Shown here one piece after another: positions 41,088-51,540 of a stretch of DNA of 64,000 nt (positions are counted from its first letter, which is position 1; each line of letters starts with the position of its first letter). The position numbers were made by a program, and so were the translations under genes. The stretch is from Roseiarcus sp963823165. Its GTDB lineage: Bacteria > Pseudomonadota > Alphaproteobacteria > Rhizobiales > Beijerinckiaceae. The notes under the pieces are model-generated. The model had not been told where the DNA came from, searched no databases, and saw only the letters and a program-made list of their open reading frames with translations. The stretch is taken from contig CAWGKV010000003.1 in NCBI GenBank assembly GCA_963823165.1, positions 62,001-126,000 on the forward strand. Direction: 5' to 3'.

Positions 41088-43112
41088 TTACGGATACCCC
41101 TTCACGAGACCCATGCGCGGAGGCTTCACCGGGGCTGCAACGCCGTAGATGACGGTCAGGCCCGAGCCGCCGCCCCAGGTCGAGAAGCGTGGGTCCGGAG
41201 CGCGCGCCATCGCCGCCTTGGGGTCGTTCCAGTTGTTTGCGGCCCAGACGTCGCCGGCCGGATCGATCGACGCATCGGTGACGAGTTGGATGCTCCCGCT
41301 CCGGAACACATGAATGACATCGCCAGCCTTCGTGCCGGCCGGATGGCCCTTCGCATCGACCCCGGCCATCAGCACAACGCCATTATTCAATGGCCCAAAG
41401 TTGCCGATCCAGACGTCATCATTGCCGTCGATGTTGAGGCCCCATGGAATGTCGACCGCGCCGCCGCCAGTAAATCCAGCCGGCGAGGGCTGCGAGCCGT
41501 CTGGCCGAATCATGCTGACGACCCCGGTGCTCTTTGGGTATGAGAGCCCGGCGGCTCCAAGAATTTGAAACTGAAGCATGATCGAGGCGCCTTTCGGAAC
41601 CTCCGGGATTGGAAAGTCCCGCGAAACGTTGCTCGCCACCCACACATTAGACTTTGAGTCCAGCGCGAGCGCCCGCGCAACGAGCCCGACGTGGAAGGTT
41701 TCCACCTTGGTAGGGTCGTCGGCCGGGAATCGCATCACCGTGTCGGACTGCGAGTTGCTGACCCAGACGCGGTTTTGGGGATCGATGACGATGTCGAACG
41801 GCGACTTGAGCCCCTCGACCTTGACGATCTTGCCGTCCTTGATACGCCCGTCGGGGAAGTACAGCAGTTGATCGTCCGAACCGTCGGCGATCCAGACGTC
41901 GCCATTCTCGGCGACGCCGATGCCCATCAGGCCGTGGAGTTCCTCTTTGAAGGGGAAGTCCGCCTCCGTCGCAACCGGCTTGCCGTCGAAATCCATGACG
42001 AGGATCTTGCCGTTGAAGCTGGTGATCCAGACCCTGTCGCGGGTTACGGCGGTGCCCCAGCCGACGCCGTCGACGCCCATCCCGGTGAAGCCGGTGATCG
42101 GGGGAGAAAGCGGCGTTCCATTCGGAGTCATCTTGAGCACTCCGCCGCCGATGCTTTGAACCACGCCGGACTGCGAACCTGGCATCCAGTTCTGCCCGGA
42201 CCAGAGGTTGCCGTTAGCGTCGAACATGAGCCTGCCGGCGGAGTACGTCCCGCCGCCGGCGAAGGCGAGCGATAGGGCGAAGTCGTCGGGCGCAAAGAAC
42301 AGGTACGGCAGGAAAGGCGCCGCGCGCCGAGCGCCGTCCTTGGGCTGCGGGTAGGCTTCGTCGAAGAGGGCATAGAGGTCCTTCGGGTCGGCCCATGGCT
42401 CACGGGCAATATCCGCAATCGCCTCCAGGGTCGTCTTGGGCGCCGCGCCGTCCGAAGGGGTCGCGGCCTTAAGAAATCGGGCGCGCCAATCCCCGTTTGC
42501 AACCGTTGCGTAGGCGGTGATGAGCGAGCCGAGCGTGTCGAGGCTTGCGAGCGTTGTCGTTTGCGTGCTGTTGAGCGGATCGAGAAGCACCTTGCCCCAT
42601 CCCCCGGTGGTGGGATCGACGAGGTTCGGCACATTCCCGGCGGCGATCTTCAGTCCAAGCGGATTGCCGGAGATCGACGCGCCCTTGATGAAGCGCGCGT
42701 TGGTGAATGCGGACGAGACGGTGGTCAGCTCATTGACGACGACCTGCGCGGGCGGATTGTCGCCGAGCACAGCAAGGAGGTCTATCCCCTGCCTGTCGCC
42801 CCCGGCCTTGCCGGCGGCCGGCGTGCCGCCGCTGGCGACAAGATAGAGGCTAGACGCGCCACTCGGCGTCCGATCGGCGGACACGATGAACTGGCCGTCC
42901 GCGTCGGTTTGGACCTGAGCGAGCCGCGCGGGCGCGCCCACGCTCGCGGCCCACAGAGTCACGGTCGACCCTGCCACTGCTCCGCCGCCGATCTGGACTC
43001 GACCCTCGATGCGAACGGTGGCTTCGGCCGGGGCGGTTGCAAGGCCAAACAGGCCAAAGAGGCCGGCGGTCAACGCGACACGTATCGGCGATCTTGCGCT
43101 CACGGACTTCAT
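41088..43112 (-). CDS. Secreted NHL/Vgb-like beta-propeller protein
   Basis: The product has 674 residues. The signal peptide spans about 1-31 (ALTAGLFGLFGLATAPAEA). An Ig-like or carboxypeptidase-regulatory-like segment follows (RIEGRVQIGGGAVAGSTVTL), then a region without known motifs. From about residue 280 there are repeated propeller blades with the pattern NLWSGQNW, DRVWITSFNGKILVMDFDGK, NGDVWIADGSDDQLLYFPDG, NRVWVSNSQSDTVMRFPAD and DDVWIGNFGPLNNGVVLM, that is V-W-I/V-A/S-N/D repeats. NHL/Vgb propellers bind proteins or ligands or act as lyases. No catalytic set is clear. It stands alone on the minus strand. Confidence 0.83.
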   Translation of the reverse strand: MKSVSARSPIRVALTAGLFGLFGLATAPAEATVRIEGRVQIGGGAVAGSTVTLWAASVGAPARLAQVQTDADGQFIVSADRTPSGASSLYLVASGGTPAAGKAGGDRQGIDLLAVLGDNPPAQVVVNELTTVSSAFTNARFIKGASISGNPLGLKIAAGNVPNLVDPTTGGWGKVLLDPLNSTQTTTLASLDTLGSLITAYATVANGDWRARFLKAATPSDGAAPKTTLEAIADIAREPWADPKDLYALFDEAYPQPKDGARRAAPFLPYLFFAPDDFALSLAFAGGGTYSAGRLMFDANGNLWSGQNWMPGSQSGVVQSIGGGVLKMTPNGTPLSPPITGFTGMGVDGVGWGTAVTRDRVWITSFNGKILVMDFDGKPVATEADFPFKEELHGLMGIGVAENGDVWIADGSDDQLLYFPDGRIKDGKIVKVEGLKSPFDIVIDPQNRVWVSNSQSDTVMRFPADDPTKVETFHVGLVARALALDSKSNVWVASNVSRDFPIPEVPKGASIMLQFQILGAAGLSYPKSTGVVSMIRPDGSQPSPAGFTGGGAVDIPWGLNIDGNDDVWIGNFGPLNNGVVLMAGVDAKGHPAGTKAGDVIHVFRSGSIQLVTDASIDPAGDVWAANNWNDPKAAMARAPDPRFSTWGGGSGLTVIYGVAAPVKPPRMGLVKGYP

Positions 43113-43309
43113 TCCTTTTCCTCCACAACAGAATGAGCGATCGGTCCGCTACTCAACCAGAACCGCATCGGGGAGAGCCAGTTGAACCACGAATGTGCCC
43201 CGGACCAAAATCTTGGGCCTAGTTGAGATCAGGTCAATCTCTCGGACGTCGGTCGATTTGACCCTACGACGTTAGGGAGCAATGGGGTGGACGGCTCCCC
43301 GAGCCGCAT

Positions 43310-43545
43310 TGATAGCGCCAAGGCGCATCGCCGACTTCTTCGTCCGGCAGGCCGGTTCGGCTTCCGGCTCCGCCCGGATCGCCCTGCCTTAGAGAAAGCG
43401 CTGATCGCGAGCCGCCTCGGCATGAAACCGGAGAGTTTTTCGCGCGCGCTCGGCAGGCTTGGTCCGCTCGGCGTCACGGTCGAACGCGATAGCGTGACCT
43501 TAGCCGACGTCGCCAGAACTCGCCGCCTTCGCCGAGGGCGCGGAA
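43310..43545 (+). pseudogene. Truncated copy of a Crp/Fnr regulator gene (DNA-binding half)
   Basis: This segment matches 55385-55605 (CATCGCCGACTT, TTCGTCCGGCAGGCCGG, GCGCTGATCGCGAGCCGCCTC, GGCAGGCTTGGTCC, GTCACGGTCGAACGCGATAG). In mixed frames it encodes IADFFVRQAG, ALIASRLGMKPESFSRAL and GVTVERDSV, the helix-turn-helix part of Crp/Fnr proteins. The cNMP-binding half is absent and one base is missing at CTGCCTTA-GAG, so it is dead. It keeps the GGCAT lost from the other copy. Confidence 0.75.
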
Positions 43546-43687
43546 TAGCGGGTCTTCCGCCCGGCAACCGCCGGGCTTGACCGAGGTCAAGGAAAGCCAG
43601 CCGCCAGCATGCGATGTGCGGACGATCCGCCCGACAGGGAGAGCGCCCCCGGCCCCGTCCGGCAATGGCGGATCGGATCGAAGAAAC

Positions 43688-43920
43688 ATGCCTTCCATTC
43701 TCGGCGTCCCGCTCATGGACCGCGATCACGCCGCGCTCGAGCGAATGTTCGCCGCCGTCGCAGACACGCCCGACGACGCTCTGCGCGACCTCTTCGATAG
43801 GATCGCGCGCAAGCTATCCGAGCATTTCGCGAGAGGAGGCGGCCATGACCCTCCGCGCGTGAAGGCGGTGTCGATGCCGGTGCTTGCAGCATTAGGCGGC
43901 GATCGAGCGTCCGAGGCAAT
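43688..43920 (+). pseudogene. Decayed hemerythrin-like (HHE) domain gene
   Basis: The frame from 43688 reads MPSILGVPLMDRDHAALERM, then LFDRIARKLSEHFAR, the D-x2-H and S-E-H-F-A-R-E-E pattern of HHE/hemerythrin proteins. At about 43838 one base is lost: the expected EEAAM lies in the next frame. The second half of the four-helix bundle is not recognisable. Neighbour to a dead Crp/Fnr fragment, it recalls regulator plus hemerythrin pairs that respond to oxygen or nitric oxide, but both members are broken here. The rest of the 43113-43955 gap holds nothing else. Confidence 0.5.
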
Positions 43921-43955
43921 CGGCCAGCGTGTAATCGTCCACCCTCAATCCGGAT

Positions 43956-45487
43956 TTACCTTTCCCGCATGGCCCGCGAAGTGGTTTCGACCAGCGGAGA
44001 AAAGATATATTCGAAAAGCCTGCGCACGCCCGTCTTGAACTCGACGATCACCGCCATTCCGGAGGTCAGCGGCTGGTCGACGCCGTCGACCGACATCGAC
44101 GAGGCTTCCGGCTCAAGCTCGACGGCGAACACGAGATTCTGGGTGCGCTCTCCCCCTGCGAAGCCCGCCGCTTTGGATGGATGCGCCGGATCGCCTTCGA
44201 TGGCGCTGGCGTCGGGCGCGGGGATCGCGTCCCTCGCGATGCGCTTTACATGCGCCTTGATCGAGCCGTAGCGGGTGAACGGAAAGGACTCGACCTTGAC
44301 CACCGCCTCCTGGCCGCCGCTGACGAAGCCGATGTCGCGGTTGAGTACATAGGCCTCGATCTCGAGCTTCGAATCCTCCGGCACGATGCGCATCACCTCC
44401 TGACCGCTGATGACGACCTGGCCAATGTTGGTGATGACCGAGGACTGCACGCGGCCGGCGATCGGCGCGCGCAGCGTGAGGTTGTCGACCTTGGCCTCCG
44501 CCTTGGCGAGATTTTGACTTAAATCCTCGGCGCGTCGCTCGGCGTCGTCGAGCTTCTGGGCCTGCTCGGACAGGAACGTCTGAACCGCTTTTTCGGAGTC
44601 GCGCACGATCACATCGAGGCCGGTCGATACCGTCGCAAGCTGCGCCTGCTGCAACGCGAGCTGTGTCTGCTGGTATTGCAGCGTTTCGGTGGCGTCGATG
44701 ACGGCGGCCTTGGAGCCGGACTGCGATTGGACGAGCTTCGTGCGCATATCGACCCGCTGCTGCAGCGTCGCAACCAGATTCTTCTGCGTGGCGATGGTCT
44801 GCTTCAACATATCGCGTTCGGTTGTCTTTTGCACGAGCTGCGCATCGAACGAGCCGACGGTTGCGGCGAGCTTGCCCAGGTCGGCCGCCAAGACCCGCTC
44901 TTCGCGCCCGCGCAAGGCTGGGCTGACGTCGTTCGGCCAGTCGACCGCCGGCGGCGGAGAGAAATCGTGCGCGCGCGCGGCGATCAACTCCACGCCGCGA
45001 CGCAGGGTCTCGGCAAAGGCAGACGCCAGGTCATCTCTTGCCGCCCTCATGTCGGCCTCGGCCGCCGATCGGTTCAGCTCCACGAGAACGTCGCCCTCCT
45101 TGACCAGACTGTCGTTGGCGACGTAAATGGCCGCGACCTGGCCGGTTTCGACCGGCTCGATCACCTTGACGCGGCCGGTCGGCTGGAACTTGCCCTGAGC
45201 GGACGCGATGATGTCGATGCGGCCGAAATAGGCAAGCGCGATCCCAACGACCACCAGGGCGCAGACGAACCAGAGGAAGGCGATCCGCACCGGCGACGGC
45301 GGCGTCTCGATGATTTCCAGCGCAGGGGCCAGAAATTCGTTGTCGGAAATGGTCTGGCCGGCCGCTTTCGGCCGCGCGCGGGCTGGAGCGGCCCGAACCA
45401 CGATGGTTGAAGACGAGGACCCGGGCGCGGTGGTTTTCGCGGGAGGCCGCGCGGGTTCGATCGGCGCCACGTCTCTGACGGCTTCGG

Positions 45488-45491
<4 letters not shown>
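43956..45491 (-). CDS. Type I secretion membrane-fusion protein (HlyD family)
   Basis: The product has 511 residues from the ATG at 45491, which overlaps the ABC gene stop as ATGA. The N-terminal 65 residues are cytoplasmic and Pro/Ala rich. One membrane helix spans about 69-89 (VRIAFLWFVCALVVVGIALA). Lipoyl-type halves are TGQVAAIYVANDSLVKEGDV and LRAPIAGRVQSSVITNIGQV, with a long coiled coil between (about 140-330). The C-terminal barrel ends with TSGMAVIVEFKTGVRRLFEY, typical of HlyD. It bridges the inner-membrane ABC exporter to a TolC-like channel, which is not in this window. Confidence 0.92.
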
Positions 45492-47658
<2,167 letters not shown>

Positions 47659-47759
47659 GAGTTGCCCCCACGGCGCGTGAGAACCGGAAGCTGTCTTCCC
47701 CGGCGGGCCATGCTTGGCCCGCTCCGTTGGCTCCGCCCTAAGAGCGTAGAACGAAATCT

Positions 47760-47784
47760 CCGCCAGGCCTCTCGGGCCTGGCGG
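47760..47784 (-). terminator. Strong hairpin between the secreted-protein gene and the exporter genes
   Basis: CCGCCAGGCC (47760-47769) and GGCCTGGCGG (47775-47784) form a perfect 10-bp stem with a 5-base loop. It lies 26 bp past the substrate gene stop on the minus strand, followed by AGATTTCGTTC rather than a long T-run. It probably stops most transcripts and lets a minority continue into the exporter genes, as in other type I loci. Confidence 0.6.
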
Positions 47785-47809
47785 TGACGCGCTTAGAGCG
47801 TGGCTTCGG

Positions 47810-49309
47810 TCACACGAAAGTGTGCACCGAAACCGAGGTCGTGCCGGCGAGATCGAGGCTGCCGCCGCCGGCCAGCTTGATCAGGTCGCCGCCATGGCCG
47901 TCGCTGGTCATATTCGCGAAGACGTTGGCGAGATTCGCTGGGTTCGCTCCGACGTCGAGCGATGCGCCGTTGGCGCCGTTGAGATTGTCGAAGTCGATGC
48001 GGCCGTTCAGCAGGTCGTTGCCGAACCCGGTGACCGTCACCTTGCCCGTGTAGTCGCTGGCGGTTCCATTCATTTCGAGGAACAGTCCGCTGCCGGTCGG
48101 CTCGTCGTTGACGGTCGCGCTCGAATTGTCCCACAAGTTGACCGTGTTGTTCGAGTAGACGGAGTTGATCACCGTGCCGGCCGCCAGATCCGTGCCGGTA
48201 ACAGTCGCATTGGCGCCAACCGTGATCGTGTCCGGGCCGGCGGGGCCCGAGCCGTTTCCGGCAGTGATGCTGTTGCCGCCTCCCAGCGCGGTGACCGTGT
48301 CCGCGCCGTCGCCGACCGTGATCTTGTTGTTCGCGCCCGAAACGGTGACGCTGTCATTGCCGTTGCCGAGCGTGACTTTGTTCCCGCCGGTGCCGGTGAT
48401 GCTGACAGTGTCGTTGCCGTCGAGGAGCGTCACTTTGTTGTGGCTGCCGCTCGTCGTGATCGTGTCGTTGCCGTTGTTGCCCGGGGTTGGGTATTCTCCC
48501 GAGGTTGGGACGACAACCTCGGTAAACGTCCCGCTGCCGGTTCCGCCGGACACGTTGACGTCCTCGTCGGCCATCGTGACCGTGTTATCGGTGCCCTTTA
48601 GGTACACCGAGTCGGTCGGCACCGGCGTACCCGGGTCGTCGCCGCCAAGGTCGCCCTCGGTGATCGTGACCGTGTCGCTCCCGTTGCCGGCCCAGATCTT
48701 GTCGAAGCCGGAGCCGACCGTGATATTGTTCTTATGACCGCTCTCCCTGATCACGTCGTTGCCGTCCTCTAGGGAGATCGTGTCGTAGCCCAGGCCGCCG
48801 TGAACATAGGTATTCTGGTCGCTGCCGGTCACGGTGTTGCTCGTTCCGGCCAGGGTAATATGCGTGTACCAGCCTTGGCCTTGATCGGCGTCGGCCCCAA
48901 AGTTGCCCACTGCGACGGTCGCGTTTCCGGCGCCGGTGACAATGGTGTTGGCGGCGTCCGCGTTCAGGGTGATCGAATTGAAGTAACCGCCGAGGCTGAC
49001 GTTGGTGACGCCGCCCATGTTGGTCAAAGTGACCGTTGTATTTCCGGTTCCTCCGTTGATGTTCACATCCGACGCGGTCAGATTTCCGATGATCATATTG
49101 GAATTGCCGCCCACATTGACGGCGTCGGTCACTCCGGTGAACGCGCCGAGGTCCACATAATTGAGACTGCCCAACAGGTTGATGGTGTCGTTGGCGCCTT
49201 CGCTGAAAACCATATTGCCGTTGGCGAACGCGTTGATGATGTCGTCGCCGCTGCTGTTGCCCAGAATGACGCCATAGCCATTTGAGGGTCCATTAATTAC
49301 GTACGTCAT
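47810..49309 (-). CDS. RTX-like repeat protein, probable type I secretion substrate
   Basis: The product has 499 residues with AGGAGG seven bases before the ATG. There is no N-terminal signal peptide. It is extremely rich in Gly, Asn, Asp, Thr and Val and almost free of Cys and Lys. Repeats such as GNGNDSVTVSGANNKITVGD and NGNDTITTSGSHNKVTLLDG follow a beta-roll-like period of 9 and 18-20, though few match the strict GGxGxD RTX nonapeptide. The C-terminus (GGDLIKLAGGGSLDLAG, ending SVHTFV) is the type seen in type I substrates, where export information resides. It lies upstream of exporter and adaptor genes on the same strand. Probably a secreted or surface Ca2+-binding protein or matrix component. 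Confidence 0.8.
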   Translation of the reverse strand: MTYVINGPSNGYGVILGNSSGDDIINAFANGNMVFSEGANDTINLLGSLNYVDLGAFTGVTDAVNVGGNSNMIIGNLTASDVNINGGTGNTTVTLTNMGGVTNVSLGGYFNSITLNADAANTIVTGAGNATVAVGNFGADADQGQGWYTHITLAGTSNTVTGSDQNTYVHGGLGYDTISLEDGNDVIRESGHKNNITVGSGFDKIWAGNGSDTVTITEGDLGGDDPGTPVPTDSVYLKGTDNTVTMADEDVNVSGGTGSGTFTEVVVPTSGEYPTPGNNGNDTITTSGSHNKVTLLDGNDTVSITGTGGNKVTLGNGNDSVTVSGANNKITVGDGADTVTALGGGNSITAGNGSGPAGPDTITVGANATVTGTDLAAGTVINSVYSNNTVNLWDNSSATVNDEPTGSGLFLEMNGTASDYTGKVTVTGFGNDLLNGRIDFDNLNGANGASLDVGANPANLANVFANMTSDGHGGDLIKLAGGGSLDLAGTTSVSVHTFV

Positions 49310-49912
49310 GGTTCTATCCTCCTGCGGAAGTGAAGTCCTTCACCACCTAAAAGCGGCGCTTTATTTAGCGCAAGTCACCCGTATCTGGCCAATCCCGAGC
49401 GGATTGGCCAAGACATTGCTAACTCGCCACACTATGCTTTTTGGATCCATAAGCACATGCCGCCGCTTCTTACCCTAGTGAGCGAACGTTTCCGACGTCA
49501 AGATACGAAATCTGACATTATTTACTTCGTTTAGCGTGAAGTTCATTTTGGTGAGAACGAATCCATTTTACTTCGCAGTTGGATCACTTTAATTAGCAAA
49601 AGCAGTTAGATCACTTTAATTAGCGAAGCACCGTGCACAAAGTTTGTCGTGAGGCGTAACGATGTTCAGCATGATTGTTACGGTCAGATTAATTAGAGTT
49701 AACATACGTTTATACACTTATGTTCGCATTACGCTGCGTAATCTTCTGGTTCTATACCAGCGCACCGGCTTGACATGTGTGGTCCACTTGTGCGACAGGG
49801 AAACGTGAAACGGATTCTCGGGGACTTAACAAGAAGAATTTCTGCTTGTGATTTACCGATGCCGTTAAGTTGTCGGAGTTGTCAAAATGGTTTTTGAGCT
49901 GCGGGGACTTGG
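49310..49912. promoter_or_regulatory. AT-rich 600-bp control region upstream of the RTX-like gene
   Basis: This gap is distinctly AT-rich in a GC-rich window (for example 49490-49740). It contains the tandem 27-bp repeat at 49575-49628 and a further TTAATTAG at 49688-49695. It lies upstream of two genes: the RTX-like protein (leftward) and the IS1595 remnant (rightward). TTGACA occurs at 49772. No gene is evident. The composition suggests either recent acquisition or binding by an H-NS/MucR-type silencer; this is inference. Confidence 0.55.
49575..49628. repeat. Two tandem 27-bp direct repeats
   Basis: GCAGTTGGATCACTTTAATT (49575 on) recurs at 49602 as GCAGTTAGATCACTTTAATT, each followed by AGC and A/G-rich bases, an exact period of 27. 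The shared core GATCACTTTAATTAGC has the look of an operator rather than of coding sequence. It lies 266-320 bp upstream of the RTX-like gene start. Confidence 0.75.
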
Positions 49913-50285
49913 ATGCCCGACCTTGAGGATTTATTTTTCAAAGACGAAAACGCTGCGCGCCAGTATATAGAGGCTATACGCTGGCCCGGCGGGGCAACCT
50001 GCACTCGGTGCGGGTCATCGAACGTGCTTCGGATGGGCGGAAAAACTCAGGCAGGGATGTTCCTTTGCCGCGAATGCCGAAACAAGTTCACCTGCCGGGT
50101 CGGGACCTCGATGGAGCACAGTCACGTGCCGTTGCACAAATGGCTGCTTGCGTTATCCATCGTGACCACCTGTGAACGGTATCTGTCGCCTCAAAAACTC
50201 AAGCGTCAACTGAACCTGGGTTCCTACCGCACCGCCTGGCTCATGGCGCAGCGCATCCGCGACGCGCTGTCGCAACACCGGCGGG
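49913..50285 (+). mobile_element. IS1595-family transposase remnant, N-terminal part
   Basis: From the ATG 49913 the product reads ARQYIEAIRWPGGATCTRCG, then GMFLCRECRNKFTCRVGTSM, HVPLHKWLLALSIVTT and YRTAWLMAQRIRDAL. This is the zinc-ribbon (CxxC at 31-34 and 54-57) and helix-turn-helix start of IS1595 transposases. After about residue 124 the similarity stops and the frame runs on to 50677 without the DDE-type catalytic domain. No terminal inverted repeats were identified. It is a truncated, inactive element with codon use and surroundings that are less GC-rich than the window average. Confidence 0.78.
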
Positions 50286-50753
50286 AGTCGGAGCGAAACG
50301 GCATGGGTCGCGATCCAATTTCGGGGCCACCGGGGCGGGTCGGACGCGCGAGTGCATGCGGCGAAAGATCACGGGCTAACTTCGACGACCTGTTGAGAGC
50401 GATGATCGCCAACCGACCGAAGCCGCCAGCTGGCAGCAGGCTGGAAAAACCAGCAGCCGCTCCCAAGCGCGGTCTCTCCGGCCAGCATGGCCTCAGTTCT
50501 GCAGGCGCGCCGACTCGCATGTCAGTTCTTTGGCTTTCACGCGCGCTTGCGGACACGTGTCCCGCCTCTGTGACCGGAGCGACGTCCAACGTCGTGCCGC
50601 CGCACCCTCATGTTGACCCGAGCCGAACCTTGCCGGCGATGAGGGCAATCAACTCTGTCGAGGATCCGTTCGGTTGAGCGGTTGGTCTTGACCTCCGCCC
50701 ACGCCGCCTTGGGCCGAAGCGGCGGCCCACACCCCACCCGGCGCTCCGCGCCA

Positions 50754-50777
50754 CCTTCCCCAGCAAGCTGGGGAAGG
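50754..50777. repeat. Perfect intergenic palindrome, REP-like
   Basis: CCTTCCCCAGC, AA, GCTGGGGAAGG gives 11-bp arms. It shares design and loop with the palindrome at 23390-23415. A smaller hairpin (GGCGC-TCC-GCGCC) lies just before it at 50740-50752. Confidence 0.65.
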
Positions 50778-50812
50778 GGTTCGCGCGGCGATTTGATGTG
50801 TGAATGCCGTAG

Positions 50813-51045
50813 CCACAAGGGGGAGGAGAGTGCGACGCCTCCAACTTGGCGCGAGAGGATGGATTCGTGCCTGTCCGGTTAACGCAGATAGCCCCTACAT
50901 ATAGGGATGCCGGAGCCGTTCTTGCTGCCGCGCCAAGCGCCAGGAGCGACCGTCCCTGAAACAAATTTCGAACGCATCAGCTCGACCGCTGCGTAACATT
51001 CCTTCCAGGCTACTGAACGGCGAGAATCGACGTAAAGCTGCTGTC
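50813..51045 (+). repeat. Dispersed repeat R2, copy B
   Basis: It matches copy A at 40757-40965 in the same orientation, about 10.05 kb away. Near-identical stretches include GTGCGACGCCT, ACTTGGCGCGAGAGGA, GATTCGTGCCTGTCCGG, CTACATATAGGGATGCCGGA and CTGAAACAAATTTCGAACGC. Copy B carries about 20 extra bases at 50930-50952. The two copies bracket the beta-propeller gene, the type I secretion locus and the IS1595 remnant. Confidence 0.8.
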
Positions 51046-51540
51046 GCAGATCGCGACCGCGAACGGTGCAAATGGGAGGGCAAGCGGTCGTAGAGCTGCT
51101 CGAAAGGGGGACGACGCTCCTGTCGAAGACCGCACTGCCAAAGCGCCGACGAAAGCGCCGATGAAAGCAGCAACCACGCGGGAGCATCGACTCCGCGTCG
51201 GTCTGAGCGCCCTGGCGCTCGCCGACGCTGAGCGGCCGGTGGACTGTCACGCGCGTATCCTGACGAGGACGTTGCGGATCGCCGCTCTGTCTCGCATCAC
51301 GATGTCGGCCATTCCCAGAGTCCCCAGCAAATCGGGATGCCTGAGATCCGCGTCTCAAGGCGTCATCGCGGTTGTCAGGACTGAATTCGAAGGCGGTTTC
51401 GATCCAACGATCGGCATGAGAGCGAAGACGAACCGATGAAAATAAAGACGAAGGGCGACCCTGGTTCGCCGCTGATCGAACCGAACGTTGTGTTCTTCTG
51501 CCGCATCATCCCACTACCGCCAAGCCTGTGCCGGCGAGCC

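Larger units (their letters stand above)
50286..51540. other. Gene-poor 1.25-kb stretch with repeats
   Basis: It lies between the IS1595 remnant and the next gene. It contains an intergenic palindrome (50754-50777) and repeat R2 copy B (50813-51045). Open frames here show no domain, conserved motif or ribosome site that I trust. The part 51046-51430 has no feature I can name. Confidence 0.55.

Noticed and set aside
50290..50677. Continuation of the IS1595 frame as a functional transposase
   Set aside because: No DDE-type catalytic residues or recognisable domain after about residue 124; composition becomes Ala/Pro/Arg-rich like a random frame.
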